This document shows positions 47,050 to 59,449 of a stretch of DNA of 64,000 nucleotides, one piece after another (position 1 is the first letter of the stretch; the number at the start of each line of letters is the position of its first letter). The notes under the pieces were generated by a model. That model worked only from the letters and a program-made list of their open reading frames with translations, had not been told where the DNA came from and made no database searches. This stretch comes from Anthoceros angustus (Eukaryota > Streptophyta > Anthocerotopsida > Anthocerotales > Anthocerotaceae): assembly GCA_010909165.1 (NCBI GenBank), contig MU008159.1:1178001-1242000 (forward strand), read 5' to 3'. The position numbers and the translations under genes were made by a program.

Positions 47050-48760
47050 AGGATCACGTGGGGAGACTGGTTACATTGCAAATTACGTCGATCCACCATG
47101 TAAGCATTCAATCGAGCGTAAAATACTTGCGAAATCTGAGACCTAAACCCTCTACATGTGTCGATGTTTGTGTTTGGGCGGTGGTTTAGTGAGGACATCA
47201 CCGTATTTCCGTCGGTGTGGATATAAGCAGTGACAATTCCCCTAGCCTTGACATCCCTAACGTAGTGATGTGCAATTTCTATATGTTTCGTTCTAGCGTG
47301 AAATCTAGGGCGATCAACAAGGGCTAGAAGGATTGATTATCACGGTGCGATGTAGTAGGGAGTAGCTGCTCACCGAGGAGAGGAAAGAGCGTGCCCGGCT
47401 TCTTCGCGACATCGGTGAGACATTTATATTACCTTGATGCTTGAGAGGGCAATCTTGCTTTGTTTCTGACTCCATGTAACTTGCAGAAGATAAGAAGAAG
47501 ACATATGTAGACAAGCTCTTGCGTGTGTCCCCATCGGATCGGCATCGGCCAAAGGCGACAAGTAGGTGTTCTCTGTTCTTTTGTAGCATAGTCCATAATT
47601 ATGTGTCCCCTTTAAATACGAAATACTCGTTTGATGGCGATCCAGTGATTACGGGGCGGTCCGAATTGAGAGGCGTATTCACGGCATATGTGATGTCGGC
47701 CGAGTCGATTACTTACAAACAATAAGGCAGCTGCGTGCGGTATGGGACATCTTTCATGTCGGCAATGTCAGCAATGGGATCATCCTTGGTGAGCTTCACT
47801 CCACTTGCACAAGGTGTGTTAGCGGGATGTGCCTTGTCCATGTTAAAAGCGTTGGAGAATTTACGAAATGTATTTACGTTGATGGATGATGATCAAACCC
47901 TCGCACGTACTCTTCTTGTATACCAGACCAATTTCAGCTCCCTACATCATCATTTCAAATTGTTAGTAACATGTCTTGAACTCGTGCTAACAAGTGGGTA
48001 TCATTTCCGGCAAATATGGCATCATCAACGTAGCAAGAAGAACATAAGAGGTGCCATCATCATAGATGTAAGCGAAGGATCTGCGGGCTTTGTCGAAATC
48101 CAAGGCCCCTTAGGTATCCGGTCTTGCATTCCAGATTACGCACTTTGTTTAAGACCATAAATACACTTAATCGGTGACATACATAGTCGGATGATCGGTC
48201 TTCATAGCCTTGATTTCCATACAATTCTTCTTGAGTATCCCATGTAAGAAGGCCGTTTTACATCCATTTGCTGCAATTCTAAATCACGTTCGTGACTAAA
48301 GCAAGCATGAGGCGAATTGATTGAGCGTACCGGAGAAAATGTCTCACGAGACCAGGTATTTGTGTGAATCCACGTCAGAGCCTTGCTTTATAACGTGCTA
48401 TGTTACCATCACATCTAACTTATGCTTGAATACCCATTTGCGGGTTATTGGTTTGCGCCTTAGGACGAGGAACAAGTTTCCGGTACCATTTTCATAAGAA
48501 TGAATTCATCATCCACATGCCTCCACTTATCTCTATCGGGACACGAAAATGCTTCTTTGAGAGTGACAGCTCGGGAGGGATGATGGGCAAAGAGGCATTG
48601 TGGACATGGGATACAGACTCCCAGACTTACGAAGTCAATAGATGTGTAACGGGCTCTAGCCATTCGGAGGGCGATGAGCACGTGTAGACCTCGTCTGAGT
48701 TCATGTGTAATATCATTTGGGCGGTAATGTCTCTTCTTCACCGGAAGAATCGAGCTTGGG
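47050..48760 (-). pseudogene. Copia 2 reverse transcriptase and RNase H
   Basis: On the - strand: SRAVTLKEAFSCPDRDKW and RHVDDEFILMK at about 48,590-48,490 (start of reverse transcriptase). Then KTAFLHG-like sequence near 48,250, and the catalytic Y-V-D-D motif at 48,031-48,021 followed by AIFAGNDTHLL, with one base missing just before it. RNase H is marked by DTRKSLSTYVFFLSS near 47,530-47,480. Several frame changes make it non-functional as read. Confidence 0.82.
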
Positions 48761-49082
48761 AAGAACTCAGTTCGAGTTGATTCTGGTGTTCGATTGTGGG
48801 GAGGCTCATGATCAATTTCAGCATTGTCATGCGGAGTTACGCATCGGGCTCTGCATCTAGTGGAGTATCGGTGGAGGAGCGGTGGGAGATGACACCGGCC
48901 TCACCTCACTGTCAACATCATCTGGATACTCACCAATTTTCATACAATTGGTGGCGGAACCCCAAAAGTGCACGGTAAATAAGGAGAATCGGTGATGATG
49001 GAACCAAATGCTCAATAAAGGTAACACTACGGCTACCGGCTGCATATTTTGCATATCAAGAAGCTTGTAGCCCTTAGTCACT

Positions 49083-49751
49083 TCAATAGCCTACAAATAC
49101 AAGTTGTCTCGAGCGATTGTCAAGCTTACGTCTCTTCTCTGCAGCACATAAGCAAAGGCCGAGAACCAAATATGCGAAGATGTAAAAGACTTGGCTTTCT
49201 ATTCCAAAAGAGCTGAAAAGGTGTGCCAGAGCGAGCGAGAGGTAAGGCGGTTCAAAATGTAGGTTCTTTGTGACAACGACCCAAAAAAAAATTGGGCATC
49301 CGACCATAAAAGCATGGGCGTCATCCCCATCGAGTCTGGTTTCTTCTTTCCGCCGTTCAACTGCTGCGTGTATGGAACTATCGGTGATGAATAATGCCTT
49401 GTGTTTCGAAATGCTCAAAGGCGAGCTTGTAAATTCCCCCTCGTTGTCGGTCGGAACATCTTCTTGTGACCAGTTGCCTTTGAACAACCAACCGGTCTTG
49501 AAATATCCGAAAGGTGTCACTCTTATGCTCCATAGGGTAGGTCCATGTATATCCGCTATAGTCATCGGTGAGAGTAAAATAATATAATGCTCCACCAAGG
49601 GATTGTTCTTGAAGTCTCCCGCGATGTCGGCATGTACTAACTCCAGGCGTGGATCGAAATCGAGGAATTGTAGGAAAAGGAGTCTCCATTTGTTGCCAAA
49701 GCACAAACTTCGCATATGGGATCTTTGAAAGCAATGAGGAAGGGCTCTCAT
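49083..49751 (-). pseudogene. Copia 2 integrase
   Basis: A 222-codon - strand frame carries RLELVHADIAGD (first catalytic Asp), WLFKGNWSQEDVPTDNEGEF (second Asp), HAAVERRKEETR and SRQLVFVGY, the usual copia integrase blocks. Part of the central DDYSGYTWTYPMEHKSDTF block lies in another frame (49,378-49,734). Pre-integrase and protease-related sequence (PKMAKNLMSLSK-like) lies just upstream at 49,780-50,028. The missing DDE glutamate cannot be placed with certainty. Confidence 0.82.
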
Positions 49752-50249
49752 GTGATCCTGCTTTGATAAGTCAACAAGTTTAGAACGGTTTGCATGCCCA
49801 AGGCGGGCATGCCAAAATCTGACTTCGAGTTGTCAAGGGACCAACGGTGGAATTTGCTTGTTCACGGCGGATACAAGAGATATCCAGACGATACAATTCG
49901 AATCTAGGGGACTTTGAAAATACAGCGAGAAGGTGAGCTACGACGAGCAAAGCAACATGTGGTTTACGGGCGTAAGTATGAGGTCCTTCATGCATTATCT
50001 TACTAAGTGACATTAAATTTTTAGCCATCTTAGGAACATAAAGAACATCGGTAGAACTAAGGCGGTATCATCATGAAGTGGGAACTTACGGATGCCTTTA
50101 CCATGTATGTGCATTTGGTGGATTCATCACCTAAAACACTCGTTGAAAATAGTGGTAAGAGTCAAGCTAGTGAATTGAAGCTCATCACGACATATGTGAG
50201 TGGCACGCTATCAAGGTACCAACTCTACCTCACTCGTTTGAGTGCTCAG

Positions 50250-50770
50250 GTATTAATATTTTCTAGCTGGTTTGCTTGGTGAGGTTGAAACCTTCTCTTT
50301 TGATTGTGATGTGGCGGTCGGTGGTCAGTGTTGCCCGGGAGGCTCCCGGCCTTTTCTTTCTCACTCTCGGCCCGGTGCCAGTCCCACACCAGTGCGATTA
50401 CCTTGTCTCCTTGATGCGGAAGGTTGAGGCATTGCGGCGGTGGTTGACCTCTCCCTCCGCCTCTCATGTTGAATCGACCTCCTCTTGTCGCGAAAAACTT
50501 TGTCGGTTTAGAGCCTGTTGTCCCCTTGATGACATTTGGCGGCTCATTTCCTCTTGATATAGAGCCCCAATAACATCTGTGAGCTTGACACTCGGTGGCT
50601 CGAATGGGACCATTTGTGTGGTGACAAATGTCGTAAGCGGGAGGCGGTGGTGAGAAGGTATGCTACCGCATCCACCTCTTGCATAGTTGTGCCAAGAGCA
50701 GCCATTTGAGCACGCAAGTGCCTAAACCGACTAGTGAATCTTGTAGAATCTCCTTCCTTCATGCGCAAGG
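50250..50770 (-). pseudogene. Copia 2 gag fragment
   Basis: The - strand reads KEGDSTRFTSRFRHLRAQMA followed by ALGTTMQEVDAVAYLLTT (50,760-50,640), matching the copia gag (UBN2-like) core. An Arg/Gly/Pro-rich tail is at 50,467-50,246. The frame is interrupted and no intact zinc knuckle is seen. Confidence 0.7.
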
Positions 50771-52167
50771 TATAAAATTGCTGCTGTTGCGCATAAGCTC
50801 ATCATTGTTTCAACTTTGTAAGTTCACGTAATGATCCCAAATTGCTTTTGCATTGGTAAGGAACTCAATTTCGGGGACAAGATCGAGACTCAAGCCCATT
50901 GACTAGGAGGGCTCTGAATTCTTGAGTTATCCCATGCATCTTTCATTTTTGAGTAGCGTAGCTCCTGCTGTTGTAGGATTAGAAGGAGTGGGATGCAGGT
51001 TTGTCCCATCAACTACATCCCGGACTCCACGAGCAAGTAAAGTGGATTTCATCGACACTCCAAATATCAAAAGCGCGTGCCATTAAATCTATCTGCTCTT
51101 GAGATCGGAGGTAAAAGTAGGGGTGACATGGTATGCGTGTGCGGTAGCTACTGTGTAGAAAGATGGAGGCGGCAAGCAAAGACTAACTAACAAGGAAGCC
51201 GTAACTAATGCGAAATGAATAGTAACCATTCAAATCTTAGTGTGTAACTATCAAGATATCTGAGCGTGCCTAAAAATAAATATAAACTAGGGCTAAAGGG
51301 AGAAAGCGATTGGGATTCAGCGAGAACATGAAGGGAAGCTGGGTGACATACTCGGTAACCCTAACGTCTCTTCATATCGCAATGGTGGAGCAATTGAGCG
51401 AATCTGACAATCCGACAACAAATCCCTAATTGCAACTCCTCTCCTTGTGCGGAAACAAATCACGGGATCGTGATAGGTGGGCAACAATGCCACGAAGATT
51501 TAGATTCTCACGCAATGGATGGCATGCTGCATTTTCTCAAGGGAAGGCAAATTAGAAACCCCAAGAAGAATGAGCAGTGATTGTCAATTCGTTGCAAATA
51601 ACGAAAACACTTCTTGCAGGCAATTAAGTGCGTTGCGGCGCTTCTCTTGCTCATGCAAAGCCTCTAGAAAAATGTCTGTCTTGCAATTGAGCCACACATT
51701 TTTCAATCCGATTACAATGAGATTCTACAAGAGAATGGATATCCTCATGTGCGAGGATTTTCGATCAAAATCTTAAACCTTCTATAGCATCATCAAGAAA
51801 CTCCAAATTAGATCGCAGCCTTTTATTGTCTAAATGCTGATATTTAGATTGTGTTTTAAAATTGTCGATTCTTGGTCACTTGTTTGGAGTGACTTCCACA
51901 AGCTGAACTTCTTGATGTCTATTTAATCTTTGCTCTGTTTAAAATTATGGAGCCTTCTTTGCTCTTCTTGCCTCTTCCGATCTTGCGGATTATTTCTCGA
52001 TAATTATCGAGAAAAATGCAATCGAGGCGACTTGGGGTGGGTGGAGAGATTAGTGGTCCTGTTGGTGCCTTGAAGGAAATTCACCAGCGAGAACACACGT
52101 TCTCCACGACCACGAGGCATTGCAAGATACAAAGGATTCGAGACACCATCAAGGTGCTACGATACCA

Positions 52168-52353
52168 TGTGGAGATACCTCATGCATCTAGCAAGAAAGG
52201 CCGACATGCGAGGCATGCGAGCAATGGAAATAAAAGCGATGTGTATTTAATAATGAGCAGAAAAATGTTATATACAAAAGTAGCCTAATAACCCTAAATA
52301 GCATAACCTAAAAGTAAGTGGGATATTTAACCGTCGTGGTTATTAATCCAACA
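52168..52353 (-). repeat. 5' LTR of copia element 2
   Basis: 186 bases, nearly identical to 46,099-46,284 (two single-base indels, no substitutions seen), followed on the right by the second ATTGG target duplication. Confidence 0.93.
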
Positions 52354-52358
52354 ATTGG

Positions 52359-52815
52359 TGATGTTGATTCCTGCAGCCTGGTTATGTTTGGGCCAGCAAG
52401 GGCCGGGTTCCCCGGTTTGGTGTGGGGAGGACGGCGGGTGTTGTGGTTCTTGCTTGCGTGTTAGTGGTCGCTTTGGTGATTTTAGTGGGCCGTGGATGAT
52501 GTCGGGGATTGGTGATGGTGGTCTATCTTGTTGATTGATCGTTGGTGATGTGGATGATGGCATGGTGATAAGGTGGGCCATTGGTGATGTCATGGATGGG
52601 TGGAGCTACATTTGCGACCCTTAGTGATGTGGTGGATGTGTTGGTGTTGTGGATGATGGAATGGTGATCACATGCGGTTTGGTGATGTTTGGAGTTGTTC
52701 CATTTTAGTTGGCATCACTTGGTGACCTCGTGTCCGTCGTTGGAAGTGTGTTGCACGTTTTGATATTGGCCATCCATCGGTGATACCACCGTTCTAGGTG
52801 TATGTAATGAAATCG
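52359..52815. repeat. GTGATG-rich low-complexity tract
   Basis: TTGGTGATG, GGTGATG and TGGATGATG recur at irregular 15-40 base spacing. The same character continues left of the copia insertion (46,030-46,098), so copia 2 split this tract. The same motif appears in inverted orientation at 58,020-58,480. Confidence 0.75.
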
Positions 52816-52819
52816 CTGC

Positions 52820-54597
52820 GTGATGTGTGCGACAATTCTACACGGTTCTGCGAAGAGCATCGACATTTCAATTGGGCAGCGAACTTTTGAGAAATTGAAG
52901 CCGTATTTTGTGAAGACTGCGAGGAACTTGTCTTATTCTTGGTATCATGTGGAAATGGCCTTTCTCAAGGCGCTTTCAATGCTATGTGCGGTTGTCTTTC
53001 AAGTGTGCATCCAGGTCAATGTCAGTCCATGTGACATATGTGCTCCCCAAGAAGGTGACGAGCTTGTTCAAGAGTGTAGTGCGAGCAACACATGTGTTGT
53101 ATCTGTCGGATGTTGTGCTGCTTTGTGTGCGAAGGAGGCAAACGCTGGATGGCACAACCTCGCATGTTTGCAGGGCACTTGTGGCCGCTGTGGGGTGGGG
53201 CAAATTGGCTTCTGTCCCGCCGAGTCATCGAATGATAAGCTTCCTCAGTCCGTCCTCAGGTGGCGCCGTTTTCAATACCAAGTCGTTGGTTCTGACCAAG
53301 ATGGGCATGAGAAGAAGCGGATCAAACTTGTTTTCATGGAGACTCATCCAGCTGATTTTGTCATGTACTTGAAAGAAAAATTGAAAGAGTTCATCACGCG
53401 ATTTTGTGCGATGGCAAGGGTTGGAATTTCGTCGATTCTTGGAGTGGTTCCGTGATGTTGTCGTCTCTGTCATGGACTTGATCGAACTATGCGTTTGGTG
53501 TTCAAAGCGAAATTCAATCTATGCATTGGCATAATGACCAGTTTCGATTTTTGTCTTGGTGTTCTATAGGAGGGCGGGTCCAATTGATGCACGAGGAACC
53601 GGCTGCTAACATCGACAAATACTATCACTTCTACATCGTGATGATATGGTCCACGATACACTGCTAACGCCTCATGTTGCATTGGCGGTGGATGCGTGAT
53701 CTGGGTTTCCGTGCCGGGAACATTGGTGTTGGTCGATGGGGCAGCTAGTCAATTTAAAGCATGTAGGCCTTCTTACTTTGTTGCGGTACCCTAAGCTTGG
53801 TGGTTGCAAGATGCTATGGTCGTTCTTTGGCGGTGGGGCATGGCAAAGGCGAACATGAAGTGCAATCTTGAAAAGGGCATTGCGGTGCGAGTCCTCTCGA
53901 ATGCTCATTGCGATCGCCTCGATGTTGTCACCTACTTAAGAGAACATCTCGGTGCAACAACGTCGTCTGAGGAGAGCATCGTCCATAGGAGCTTGGTGAT
54001 TGGGAAAAGCGAGGTGAGCAGGAGGAACAAGTTTAATTGTGACCCAATACAGGTCAAAAAATGCATAGCATATATGGTTTCGGCCTTCTGGACCCAACTC
54101 AAGCGAAAATGCATGTTGGCATGTACATCTTGTTGTCTTGATCGGCATTCTCTATGTCGCCCATGCGGGGATCTGGAGACTCGTATCCATTAGGCCACAT
54201 GGACAACCCACGGAGCCGTACTCGGAGAAGAGGCCGGGATCTTTGAGTCGGCGGATACCTTCGCCGTTTGCTACTCGGGAGGAACAAGGAGCTTTGGAAA
54301 CTACCGTTGATGGCCTTACGATGATGCTATGGAGGATGTGTCGGACATGGCCGACCTCCTAGAAGTTGATACGTTTGTTGTGCCCGACATCGAGGCGAGG
54401 GGCAATTGTTTTACCTTGTGCGTTGCACACGGTTGAAGCAAACCCTCTGTAACAAGTGGTGCCCTTGGAGCAACTCAACATTAAGTGGGAGAAGTGGTTA
54501 TGTGGCGATTACACACTCCACACGACGGCGCGTCTGTGTACACCTGGCAGAGAATGAGGAGTGCACCCTTCATGCCGGTCCTAAGTTGCAAGATTGA
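52820..54597 (+). pseudogene. Transposase-like gene of an uncharacterised family, frame-shifted
   Basis: The best frame (52,820-53,455) has SIGQRTFEKLKPYFVK, SWYHVEMAF, an N-terminal Cys/His-rich region (ICAPQEGDELVQECS, LQGTCGRCGVGQIGFCP), then WRRFQYQVVG and KKRIKLVF. Further right, in changing frames, come CKMLWSFFG followed by GHGKGEH (53,836-53,856) and VVTYLREHLG (about 53,925). A distal part ends in RRVCVHLAENEECTLHAGP (about 54,530-54,590). I recognise this order, zinc-binding region then W-S-D-G-like region then F-F-G-x-G-H-G-K-G-x-H, from predicted proteins repeated in seed-free plants and invertebrates and likely mobile-element encoded, but I cannot name the superfamily. At least three frame changes and stops show it is dead. 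Confidence 0.55.
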
Positions 54598-54599
54598 AT

Positions 54600-57500
54600 T
54601 GCGGGTGTACGATAGTGAAGGTGTGGAGTGCTATTCTTTAGAGGGAAGCTCTCGGTGACCACCTTGGTAAGAGAAAGCAACTCGAGCCTTGTGCTAGAAA
54701 GCACATGTGCGTAATGATTGGTCTCCTCTATGTACGAGGCCCACGTTTGGCAAACATAACCGCGACCACCAAACAGCTGGTCACTAACTATTTGCTCACT
54801 AACCGGTTGTCACTAAGGTGGCGCCTGTGCACGAAGTTATTTTGCAAATGGGTCTTGTCCATGTTAACACGTTGATACATGGCTTCTTTAGGGGTCTGAA
54901 GGTCCAAGCAGGATGCACACATATGCGATTGCATTCATGCAAAACACTTATTCGTGGAATTTGCTTACAAGGGCATTTGCATTAAAAGTTGAGTTCTGGT
55001 CTCGGGACACATGATTATCCGCCACACGTTGAAGCCCACTTTACGCCAATTGACCTTGGCGTGGTGTCCACAGGCCTTGTCCTTGGTGGCACATAGTCAG
55101 GCTTTAAATGGCGTGGCACAACTGGCGGGTCAGTCACATCTTCATATACAGCTACAACAGAATGCAATGGCCGCCATGTGCTCTAACTTGGGTCTGTGAT
55201 TTGTCGAACCCTGCACCGGACTCCTCTGGTTCCGCCTTGATCTTTGGGAGAAGCCATGGCCGAGGCAAGGAGCTTGATGGAAAGGTTTTGGCAATGCGGG
55301 TTCCAAGATCGGCGGCGGTGGCGTGGCGGCGTTCTTGGGCTTCGCGAAGAGGGGCGTGGATCGCCATATGCGGAAGACCTCAAGTCGCTCGGCATTGCGG
55401 AAGGGATGTCGACCGTGTTGTTGAGGATGATTGTGACATGGGTGTTATAGACAATGAATCAAGGATGGCGTGGAAAGTGGCGACTCTTGATGGCGCGGGT
55501 TTGCCAACTACGCAATGGAAGCATCTTTGTTAGCTACGGTCTTGTGATTGGGGCCGTCTTCCACATTCTTTGGATAGCTGGACATGGCGTGCATGTTGTT
55601 GTCGAAGCCCTTTTAGGCGGCGTGCTTGGATGTAGTTGTTACCCAAGCCTCGTAACTTGATCCCTCCCGGTGTGAACGAGTTGGAAAGGATGTTGTGTGG
55701 CATGTGCTAATGCAAGGCGGGTTGAAGGCATGTTTCGTTAATGTCAAGTGCAGGTAAATCTTGTTGCCTCATGTCGGCAAGTTTATCGGTGACCATTGTA
55801 TGTGGATCAACCAAAAAGCAGGCCTCCTTAACAACCCTACATTTAGGCATGGGTGCCTAGAAACTCAAAACCACGCGATTGCCGACCATACCGCCAAGAC
55901 AATCACTTGACCGTCAAGTCCCTCCTTGTCATGCTCCCTCTTACAGTCGATATTTGGCGATTGTGGGGCTCAATACACACTGGATGTCTTGGGTAGCCTT
56001 GGGATGGCGGTCATCAGTTTGTTGCCAAAACCATGTCCTCCTCTATTGCGGTGGGGTGACCACGGACACGAGTTAAGGAGCTGGTACACCCTCCAATTTG
56101 GCTCTGCTCGTAATAATAAGCCATGATCACCCTATCGCCAATAGGAAACACCTTGCCGCTTTGCCATGCTTTGTCGAAAGCGGCTTGGCTATGTGGGGCC
56201 GCGTCGATATGTACATAGAACTCCACATGCTCTACATTTCCCTTGCCCGGCACCATAAAGTTACTACGCGGACCGTGTCCGCTCATAAGACCTTGAGGCA
56301 TGGGTGGGCGGGCACTTCATCCACATTCTCTCGGTGACCATTGAGCACCCTTGTGCTTCCACGGATGTTTCTTTTGGGGGCTGTTTCTTCTTCCTTTTCG
56401 CCTCCGGCTTGAACTTGGGGGAGGTCGTCCTGGGACTGCATGCATCTTGCTCTCCTTTCCTTCATTGGTTTTCTGATTCGCCGATTACTGCGAACTCGTC
56501 AACCATTTCAAAAGTCACCATTTCATTCGCGGGCCCACCTTCTTCATTGGGCATGATGGGCCCACCACCACTTGCAAGAACACCGTCCGTCGACCAAGGT
56601 GAAGAGCACGACATTGATTCACAGTTGCAAGTATGTTCCGATCGGTACGAGCACCGCCTCCACATCCAGGATGCTCCAAAAGTTTTTGATGTTCGCTGAT
56701 TGAGGCGTCATCATAACAACCCTATCTGCTATAACTTGATTGGCACCAATCATCACCGGTATCCATGCCACCCTCATGATCTCCACCGCCACCACAGCTG
56801 CAAGCGGTGGACATCACCGGTTGTCGTCAATGCCAAATGGACACTTGGTCGGCCGTCACTTGCCACATGATCCAAGATATTGGTCACGGTAGAACACCAC
56901 GACTCCTCGATTCGTCACATTTATCAACACATTCAATTGCGGCCACCTCCAAGTTATCACTTGATTCACAAGACTCTGGACACCACAACCATTTCATCAC
57001 CTACATCCACACCTCCACTCGAATACCGGTGGGAAACCGTTATGCATCAATAAGAGGCGCACAATACACCGTGACCAACGAGAGCGTGAGGCGCCACCGT
57101 TGTAGCTTGTCTTGTGGCACGGTCATCTGCAACGGACAAACATGTACTCAAAGTGTAGACAAAGATCTAGTTTCAACAAAGCAATGCCCTCACAAACCCA
57201 CACGATGTCCTTCGGAGGAACACGCACATGCCAACACGTGCATTCCTCACCAACTTCAACCCAGAGACCTTGTGTCTGGCGGCCTTGGTGGAGTAGGAGC
57301 TATGTCCAGAGCGGGCGCTCGTGTGGGCACTGCGTGGGGACAACGTCATCTTCAATTTGTGAGTCTAGCACCACTGCGAGTAATCTGCCCAAACATGCGC
57401 GAACAACACGAGGCTTTTCCCTCCGGGCATTGGGGTCTCGAAGGAATTCACGTAGGCTTCATGTGCCTCCCTTGGCCTTGCAAGCAAATTCATCAGCTAC

Positions 57501-58015
57501 AGTGCGAGAAATCGTTGACATCGTCGTTGGCATAATTGCACCTGGACGAGTTCGATCTGTGTATGACAAAATTTAGTCGAGCGGACTTCAACGAAAATGG
57601 ACAAGACAACAAACCGGAGAAGCATGGAACATACATATTGGAGACTCAAGATTTTTTCTTGGTGTGGCCAACCAATTCTTCTTGGTGATTGTGACTCAAT
57701 GTCTTTCCATCCTCATGGTCGCCGGGTCTCCAATGCACTCGAGGAACTCTTTCTCCCAAGTGTCTCTGGTCCTGTTCCCATGGAAGGAGCTTCTCCTCGG
57801 TGCTTTGATCGATCACCCTTCGCTCTCAACCATGATGCAGGCACATCATTGCACCACAGGACGTGGGCAGCAACAATGTTTGTCAAGTGCGATCTGAGGT
57901 ATATCGTGGAAGCAATGGCCACATGGAGTGAACACCATCTACAGGCGTACCACGCCATGACACACATTACACTTTAGGACACACGAGCTTGCGGCTTTGA
58001 AGGAAAACCAGTTGC
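54600..58015. other. Unassigned sequence, possibly the rest of the transposase-bearing element
   Basis: Open frames of up to 242 codons (+ strand, 56,807-57,535) exist but show no domain I recognise, and codon usage gives no clear strand preference. The 95-codon - frame at 56,014-56,301 is equally uninformative. Given that similar GTGATG-rich tracts bound both sides (52.4-52.8 and 58.0-58.5 kb), this stretch may be internal to one large element. Confidence 0.35.
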
Positions 58016-58019
58016 GTGA

Positions 58020-58480
58020 GAAAGGGATCACCTTGGCCTTGGCACCACATGACTAGGTGGTGCCAAGGCCACCTCTGTCCGCCACCCACCACTACATCAC
58101 CAAGTCCAGCAACCCATCCACGAAACCATGACATCACCGAGCCACCACCCACCAACCTACCACTACATCACGAATGCCACCTGCCCACCTACCCCTACAG
58201 ACGAAGGCCATAACACCGCACAAGCCATGCACTACATCACCAAGGCCACCAAAAGCTCACGGGACACCCAGATGAACACAGACCAATTCCTCACCATCCC
58301 GTCAAGTGATCACCCACCCTTCCACCGGAGAACACATGAGTCACCACCCCTTGAGCACCCCTACCACCACCTCACCATCCGTGAGCGTCACGCAGCACCC
58401 AACCTGCGGCACATCACCATAAGGAAAACATCGGTCGGACACCTCGTCCGTGTGCAAGAATCCACCACACGTACACTGCG
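58020..58480. repeat. CATCACC-rich low-complexity tract
   Basis: CATCACC, CACTACATCACC and CCACCACC recur throughout, and ACCATGACATCACC pairs with GGTGATGTCATGG at 52,583-52,595 in inverted orientation. The open frames here are compositional. Confidence 0.75.
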
Positions 58481-58711
58481 CCGTTGACGGGGCATGACTT
58501 GGCGGGAGGCGGGGAGCCGACACGCGGGTGATCCATGTTACATGCCCGGTGTTGAGCCGGAGAACATCCCTGTTTTCAAGAGAAGCCGGTGTCCGGAGCT
58601 TGTTCCTCAGTTTTCTCCTTCAAGCGGTCGAAACACCCTCGGAATATTTAGTTTTGTCAAGCAATTTGAATCTTGTCTGAGTCTGAATACTCTCGTAAAT
58701 CGAGCCCTCCA

Positions 58712-59449
58712 CTATTCATGACCATGTCGGCAAGCTGGACCTTGGTGTTGCCCAAATCCAAGAGTGCCTCCTCCCCATCTTTTGACAAAAGCGACCTCCT
58801 CCATGACAAGCTTCCAACTCTCTGCAATTTTTCCACAGACCTCATCCATGACAACCTTTGGTGCCCATGGCTCAAGACACGTAGCTTTGGCCGGTGTCAC
58901 TTTTCTCGCCGCCACTGCGGCAATGATTGGAGACTCCTCGTCTCCCTTCTTGCCGGCCTCCTCTTCTACATTCTTTGCGGTAGGAGGTCCGTCCTTCTTC
59001 ATGGCCTTCCTTCCTCTTCCCAACTCGAGAGCTCCAGATTCTTTGGGAGGATCGCCTCGTGGGCTTCTCAGCTCACGGAGTGGAACACTCTTCCACATCA
59101 ACCTCCGCTCTGCATCATCACCACCACAACAGGTTGTGAAGAATCGTTGTATTCTCTGCGGATGGGACTTCCACACTGTGATTTCTTCTCCATCGCATCG
59201 CCTTATCACCTTCCTCTTCTCAGCTAAATAGTACTCAAACCAATTCACACGCTTGCCAAGCTTCTTCTCGATTAGGAACCCAAGTGCCTGGCGTGGCACC
59301 CTTGATCTGCAGTGGGAGCCCATCTGACTTCTCAACAAGACTATCAACATCGTCCACTCTATGTCGACGGTGTCAGATCCCCAAGAGGTATCCATCGTTC
59401 CCATTAGTGACATCCCCAAAATGCCTCTTGATCTCATCTTCACCTCCAA
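58712..59449 (-). CDS. Hypothetical 245-codon frame, probably element-derived
   Basis: This is the longest uninterrupted frame in the right third of the window. It begins MEVKMRSRGILGM and includes LGKRVNWFEYYLAEKRKVI, followed by a Lys/Glu-rich middle and a helical C-terminal part (KIAESWKLVMEEVAFVKRW). I do not recognise the family. No membrane segment, signal peptide or zinc motif is visible. It lies among element remnants and has no visible splice or promoter context, so an element gag-like or accessory protein, or chance, are both possible. Overlapping + frames of 155-184 codons reduce confidence. Confidence 0.3.
   Translation of the reverse strand: MEVKMRSRGILGMSLMGTMDTSWGSDTVDIEWTMLIVLLRSQMGSHCRSRVPRQALGFLIEKKLGKRVNWFEYYLAEKRKVIRRCDGEEITVWKSHPQRIQRFFTTCCGGDDAERRLMWKSVPLRELRSPRGDPPKESGALELGRGRKAMKKDGPPTAKNVEEEAGKKGDEESPIIAAVAARKVTPAKATCLEPWAPKVVMDEVCGKIAESWKLVMEEVAFVKRWGGGTLGFGQHQGPACRHGHE

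Larger units (their letters stand above)
46099..52353 (-). mobile_element. Ty1/copia LTR retrotransposon 2, with intact borders
   Basis: Two 186-base LTRs (46,099-46,284 and 52,168-52,353) have TG...CA ends and differ only by two single-base indels. The 5-base target duplication ATTGG is present on both sides (46,094-46,098 and 52,354-52,358). The element reads on the - strand. Its primer-binding site, TGGTATCGTAGC on the - strand, is at 52,167-52,156 next to the 5' LTR. The polypurine tract TTAAGTGGAG is at 46,294-46,285 next to the 3' LTR. Gag, protease, integrase, reverse transcriptase and RNase H follow in copia order. LTR similarity implies recent insertion, but pol has frame changes. 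Bases 46,297-46,980 and 51,000-52,155 hold no recognised domain. Confidence 0.93.

Noticed and set aside
56807-57535. 242-codon + frame as a gene
   Set aside because: No recognised domain, irregular composition and an overlapping 154-codon frame. It lies in element remnants and could not be supported.
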